NCBI GenBank assembly: GCA_018649885.1
Contig: JABIHA010000085.1
Coordinates: forward strand, 129,978 to 193,977
DNA: 64,000 nt
Source: Bacteriovoracaceae bacterium
Lineage (GTDB): Bacteria; Bdellovibrionota; Bacteriovoracia; Bacteriovoracales; Bacteriovoracaceae
Direction of reading: 5' to 3'
A model generated the notes under the pieces. It made no database searches. It was not told the origin of the DNA and saw only the letters and a list, made by a program, of their open reading frames with translations. How positions within the stretch are numbered: position 1 is the first letter of the stretch; every line of letters begins with the position of its first letter. The translations under genes and the position numbers were made by a program. Of this stretch, positions 62,547-64,000 are shown one piece after another.

Positions 62547-63439
62547 GCATTTTCCAGTAAATTTTTTGACTTTGATTTCCCTGCAGGTACAGCTACCACT
62601 TGTCTTGAAAAAGCATCTTCAGAAAATTCAGATAAAAGACGTGTGAATGCACTTGTTTGCTCAATGTGAAAGGTGTGCCCACACTCCGAGCGCATCACTT
62701 TCTCGCGCCAAAACCAATAGACTTCCAGTTCATTAAAATAGTTTGGATCGATCACTTTTTCTTTGGTCCCAATGCATACGCAAAGAGGTACTTTGAGTTT
62801 TTCTATGATTTCTAATTCATTTAAAAAGTTTAGCTCGCCCACTGATTTGGCCATGAACTCACGTGCATTTGGATCGGTACTTAGTATTGAATTGGCAAAT
62901 TCATCTATTGCCTCAGTATTTTTTTCGCTTTCATAAAAACAAACCTGTGAAAGTTTTTGTGCCATCTCTTTGTCGACTTCTGCACTAAAAAATCCTGCAA
63001 CTTCAGGTGTTGGTAAAAAGGCCCGTGCCATTTCAGGCGGATTGCCAAGCGGAGGAGTTCCCCAAACCATGACACCCTTTAGGTTTTGGCAATTTGGAGC
63101 AGCTTCTATGGCAATATGACCACCAAGGCTGTGACCGGCCAGAATTACATTTTTTAAATCATTTTTTTGAACAAACTCAGTGATTAGAGTTGCATAGTAG
63201 GGGAGATGGTAATTATTTGGGTCACAGGCCTTCTCACTCTTTCCATGTCCCATTAGGTCGATGGCAAGTAAATGATATTTTTGTAATATCGCAGAGTCCA
63301 TTACTTCACGAAAACTTTGAGAAGAACTAGAGTTACCGTGGATAAATACAATGGATTGTGACGCTGGATCTCCGGCTTCACAGTAGCTAATATTTTGTCC
63401 TGAAATTACAATTTCTTTTCGATTCATAATACCGTCCAT
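62543..63439 (-). CDS. Alpha/beta-hydrolase
   Basis: The alpha/beta fold is shown by the oxyanion segment IVFIHGNSSSSQSF near residue 30, LLAIDLMGHGKS, the nucleophile GHSLGGH near 100, an acidic residue in the later loop, and the catalytic His in SECGHTFHIEQ near 245. The closest general type is the lipase/haloalkane-dehalogenase-like esterase group; the substrate is not clear. The start is uncertain: ATG 63439 (GGTGA 8 bases upstream), ATG 63427 or GTG/ATG 63454 are in frame. Its last four bases overlap the OmpR-family gene. Confidence 0.88.
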   Translation of the reverse strand: MDGIMNRKEIVISGQNISYCEAGDPASQSIVFIHGNSSSSQSFREVMDSAILQKYHLLAIDLMGHGKSEKACDPNNYHLPYYATLITEFVQKNDLKNVILAGHSLGGHIAIEAAPNCQNLKGVMVWGTPPLGNPPEMARAFLPTPEVAGFFSAEVDKEMAQKLSQVCFYESEKNTEAIDEFANSILSTDPNAREFMAKSVGELNFLNELEIIEKLKVPLCVCIGTKEKVIDPNYFNELEVYWFWREKVMRSECGHTFHIEQTSAFTRLLSEFSEDAFSRQVVAVPAGKSKSKNLLENA

Positions 63440-63486
63440 ATAAGTTTTCACCATGAATATTAAAAGTTTATAGCATGGTCAAATTT

Positions 63487-63753
63487 TTAGGTTTTAGAGC
63501 AACTAGTGCTGTAGACCCTTTGTAAACCAGTGATCATTTCGCTGGTATTTTGGTGCTGAGTACTTAGCTTCTCTAGTTCCCCTGCGTTTTTATCAGCATT
63601 TTTCTTTAAGCTATTGATTTTTGTCATACTAGTAGAATTGCTCGATTCAAGAGCTTTAATCTTCATACCAATGATTTTGCATGACTCTGGAGATCCTGCC
63701 CAACTACTTGAAATTAACAGAGACAAAAGGCCAGAAATGATTGCATATTTCAC
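63487..63753 (-). CDS. Small exported coiled-coil protein
   Basis: The 88-residue protein has a signal peptide (MKYAIISGLLSLLISSSWA) and a short mature part with a heptad-like pattern (NSLKKNADKNAGELEKL) and two Cys (SCKII and TSCSK) near its ends, which could bond to each other. The start is GTG 63753 because AAGGAG lies 7 bases upstream; the frame continues 13 codons further without one. It is like many small exported coiled-coil proteins of unknown role. Confidence 0.7.
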   Translation of the reverse strand: MKYAIISGLLSLLISSSWAGSPESCKIIGMKIKALESSNSTSMTKINSLKKNADKNAGELEKLSTQHQNTSEMITGLQRVYSTSCSKT

Positions 63754-63882
63754 TAATTTGCTCCTTATTTTGGGTGCGAGATATCTTGTCATAGCTTGAT
63801 CAAATTTTGGTGTGGAGTGTAAGAAGGATAGGGGGTGTTTAGCATTTGGTCACCTTTTGCGTAACTGCCCAATATACTGTTT

Positions 63883-64000
63883 TTAAAGAGATCGTATAGT
63901 TTGGGCAAGAAAAGGAAGTTCTCCGCGGGTCGAAGTTCGGTCATCTAGGTATTTCCAAAAACTCACACCAAGCTTTCTGCAAGTTGAGATTATTGATAAC
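63883..64000 (-). pseudogene. C-terminal end of a possible transposase (cut by window edge)
   Basis: A frame of 38 codons enters from the right edge and stops at 63883: LSIISTCRKLGVSFWKYLDD and then TRGELPFLAQTIRSL (parts shown). The TCR-x-LG-x-SF-x-x-YL pattern resembles the last helix of IS66-type or related DDE transposases. The N-terminal part is outside the window, so it may be a full gene, a fragment or chance. Confidence 0.35.

Noticed and set aside
1..64000. tRNA, rRNA, CRISPR array, prophage or restriction system
   Set aside because: No T-loop-type tRNA motif, no rRNA segment, no regularly spaced repeats and no phage or restriction-enzyme motifs were seen on either strand.

Overview
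The window is 64 kb of compact, AT-rich bacterial chromosome with about 63 protein genes, short intergenic gaps, and many GTG/TTG starts and 4-base start/stop overlaps. The cell is Gram-negative: it has outer-membrane barrels ending in Phe, many lipoproteins, ExbB/ExbD, TatA and SecA. The mix of SecA, a PrkA-YeaH-SpoVR operon, Rsm22-type and HD-GYP response-regulator proteins, C-minus ribosomal proteins L31/L33, many secreted proteases and nucleases and an alkaline-ceramidase-like protein fits a predatory Bdellovibrionota bacterium, most likely Bacteriovoracales (Bacteriovorax/Halobacteriovorax). That placement is inferred from gene content; no rRNA gene is present to prove it.

Layout. 1-3642 (minus): a short-chain dehydrogenase, two outer-membrane barrel proteins and a lipoprotein cut by the left edge, probably one operon. 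3761-10502 (minus): FAD glycerol-3-phosphate dehydrogenase overlapping an acidic YbjQ-like protein, then SecA and an M23 peptidase. 10738-17003: a small DUF4360-like secreted protein; a PP2C phosphatase head-to-head with the prkA-yeaH-spoVR stress-kinase operon. 17290-21662: an abundant-looking exported TatT-like protein, a ceramidase-like membrane protein, an S8 protease and an endonuclease I. 21779-25623 (minus): dppBCDF; the matching dppA lies alone at 34688-36280. 25728-31330: a glycosylation cluster (Agl23-like GT39-type protein, DPM1-like GT2, two unknown membrane proteins). 31486-37095: a large lipoprotein metalloprotease, a nucleosidase, DppA and SfsA. The 390-base gap behind sfsA holds two strong terminators and a candidate structured RNA.

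37486-49090: pyrE with a GT2, gltA with an Rsm22-family methyltransferase, a small basic protein with pyrimidine-nucleoside phosphorylase, lipoate ligase, rpmG-rpmE2, and two REC/HD-GYP proteins that have lost opposite halves of their function. 49087-58591: a DUF4340 protein, ExbB/ExbD, a PilZ-like acidic protein, a second S8 protease with prodomain and CUB-like tail, TatA, L28, a divergent transketolase, a porin and a second nucleosidase. 58891-64000: an aldo/keto reductase-GT2-HDAC-like operon, an OmpR-type regulator with Glu at the phosphoacceptor site, an alpha/beta hydrolase, a small exported coiled-coil protein, and the C-terminal end of a possible transposase at the right edge.

No tRNA, rRNA, CRISPR array or prophage was seen. 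No single locus is clearly a new defence or predation system. The best leads are the pseudoknotted RNA candidate upstream of sfsA, the PP2C/PrkA pairing, the Agl23-like glycosylation cluster with its KPVIYLYP-domain protein, the ceramidase-like gene, and the complementary degenerate signalling proteins.
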